A DNA stretch of 64,000 nucleotides from Serratia marcescens (GTDB lineage: Bacteria; Pseudomonadota; Gammaproteobacteria; Enterobacterales; Enterobacteriaceae): contig JADMXW010000003.1 in assembly GCA_015548865.1 (NCBI GenBank), forward strand, positions 1 to 64,000, in the 5' to 3' direction. The translations under genes were made by a program, and so were the position numbers. The notes beneath the pieces are model-generated. The model saw only the letters and a list, made by a program, of their open reading frames with translations, ran no database searches and was not told the DNA's origin. Of the stretch, positions 63,033-64,000 are shown piece after piece. The stretch's first letter is position 1; each line of letters begins with the position of its first letter.

Positions 63033-64000
63033 TCAATTGCTCTGATAAATATCTTTATACAAGCGGCTTTCAAAGCGCGCCAGCGGCACGCGGCGAGCGC
63101 GCTGATCTTCGGGCGGTACAGCATAGCCCGATAAAAATTGTACGAAGGCCATGCGCTGGCCGCTGGCGGTGGTGATAAAGCCTGCGAGGTTATAAACCCC
63201 TTGTAGCGCACCGGTTTTTGCGGAAACCTTGCCGTCAACGCCAGCTTCATGCAATCCGGCACGGTACTGCAAGGTGCCGTTGTAACCCGCCAAAGGCAGC
63301 ATCTCAATGAATTTCAATTCGTTATCGTGCTGAGCAATGTATTGCAGCGCTTGCATCATCGTCGCAGGGGAAATCAAGTTATGACGCGACAGGCCTGAAC
63401 CATCAACGACAATACTGTTACCTAAATCGACACCTGCTTTCTGCCGCAGCACTTGGCGTACGGCATCGGCTCCGGCACGCCAGGTACCCGGCACGCTGAA
63501 ACGTTCGTGTCCGATGGTGCGAAAGACGGTGTCTGCAATCATGTTGTCTGATTTTTTCAGCATGACAGTCAGAAGATCATGCAATGGCGCAGATTGCGTT
63601 TGGGCAAGCACGGTACCTGCCGGTCCAGGCTGCGTTTGGCGGCGTAAGCTGCCAGTGATGCGGATATTTGCCTGTAGTAGCTCATCTTTGACAATGGCAC
63701 CGGCGTAGCTGGCACCATCCTGAATAGCAAAGGCCAGCGGCAGCGGTTCGGCTCGCTGCATCAGGCAGCCAGTGAGTGTGAAACGGTTTAGTTCTCCCGG
63801 AACCACGTCCAGTTCACAATATTGTGCATCTGAGGAGCCCTTGGCTAGCGTACGCACTTCGCTAAACATTTGTACCGGATAATAAGACGCTACACGAATG
63901 AACGCGTTATCACCCGCTTTGGGCGCACTGTACAAAGAGATAGAAAAACAGTTGCGATCGACAATGGCTGCACCCGGAGGCGCACTAAAACACTGTGTCA
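63033..64000 (-). CDS. dacB: D-alanyl-D-alanine carboxypeptidase/endopeptidase DacB (PBP4), 5' end outside window
   Basis: A partial gene; the frame stays open past 63935 to the window edge (reading AAIVDRNCFSISLYSAPKAG). DacB is a periplasmic class C penicillin-binding protein cutting DD-peptide crosslinks. Visible motifs are the SXN-type MLKKSDNMIADTVFR and the KTG box in KVSAKTGALQGVYNLAG. The SXXK serine motif and signal peptide would be beyond 64000. The C-terminus RFESRLYKDIYQSN matches E. coli. It is convergent with obgE, as in E. coli. Confidence 0.95.
   Translation of the reverse strand, partial: TQCFSAPPGAAIVDRNCFSISLYSAPKAGDNAFIRVASYYPVQMFSEVRTLAKGSSDAQYCELDVVPGELNRFTLTGCLMQRAEPLPLAFAIQDGASYAGAIVKDELLQANIRITGSLRRQTQPGPAGTVLAQTQSAPLHDLLTVMLKKSDNMIADTVFRTIGHERFSVPGTWRAGADAVRQVLRQKAGVDLGNSIVVDGSGLSRHNLISPATMMQALQYIAQHDNELKFIEMLPLAGYNGTLQYRAGLHEAGVDGKVSAKTGALQGVYNLAGFITTASGQRMAFVQFLSGYAVPPEDQRARRVPLARFESRLYKDIYQSN

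Overview
The window is a chromosomal segment of a member of the Enterobacterales. Nearly every core gene closely resembles its E. coli counterpart, local gene order is shared in blocks, and GC content is about 50 percent. The left 6 kb is AT-rich and carries two genes related to the DspE/AvrE type III effectors of plant pathogens. Together these suggest a plant-associated Pectobacteriaceae-like bacterium (Brenneria, Lonsdalea, Pectobacterium, Dickeya or a relative). The genus is an inference.

Layout. 1-6200: an AT-rich island at the 3' end of a tRNA-Phe gene, with two tandem, mutually homologous, shortened AvrE/DspE-like effector genes. Both have broken reading frames. 6210-12071, minus strand: tRNA-Phe, then aspA-dcuA (aspartase and C4-dicarboxylate exchange) and cutA-dsbD-yjdC (disulfide reduction). 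12571-15246, plus: fxsA and heat-shock groES-groEL. 15627-21400: ubiC-ubiA, plsB, dgkA, lexA with two SOS boxes, and zur. 21495-27576: yhaK/yhaJ, then the yqjG, yqjF, yqjK, yqjE, yqjD, yqjC, mzrA, yqjA cluster. 27990-35341: galacturonate catabolism, with exuR, exuT and the divergent uxaC-uxaB-uxaA operon. 35433-43194: ygjV, sstT, alx behind a manganese riboswitch, ygjR, rlmG, fadH. 43399-49300: an accessory stretch with a coiled-coil protein and micro-ORF, ohr/ohrR, spy, an unknown protein with a DUF1304 protein, a Xre/RES toxin-antitoxin pair, and a LysR/RidA pair. 49454-53852, minus: tRNA-Ile2(CAU), rpoD, dnaG, rpsU (the macromolecular synthesis operon). 54083-57051: tsaD, argR with two ARG boxes, mdh. 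57111-58617: sfsB (Ner-like) divergent from two paralogues with a MuA-type DNA-binding domain. 58630 to the end: ispB, rplU-rpmA-yhbE-obgE, and a truncated dacB.

Blocks that are far apart in E. coli (aspA-groEL; ubiC-zur; exu/uxa to fadH; rpoD operon; argR-mdh and ispB-dacB) are adjacent here, so the order is mosaic relative to E. coli. The most unusual items are the tandem short AvrE-like genes, where each of three frame breaks is one nucleotide short in a homopolymer and two of the tracts are A AAA AAA slippery sequences; the Ner-like/MuA-like divergent cluster, which mirrors the early switch of phage Mu; a 17-residue hydrophobic micro-ORF overlapping the stop codon of an unrecognised coiled-coil gene; and 16-bp-spaced repeats ahead of aspA.
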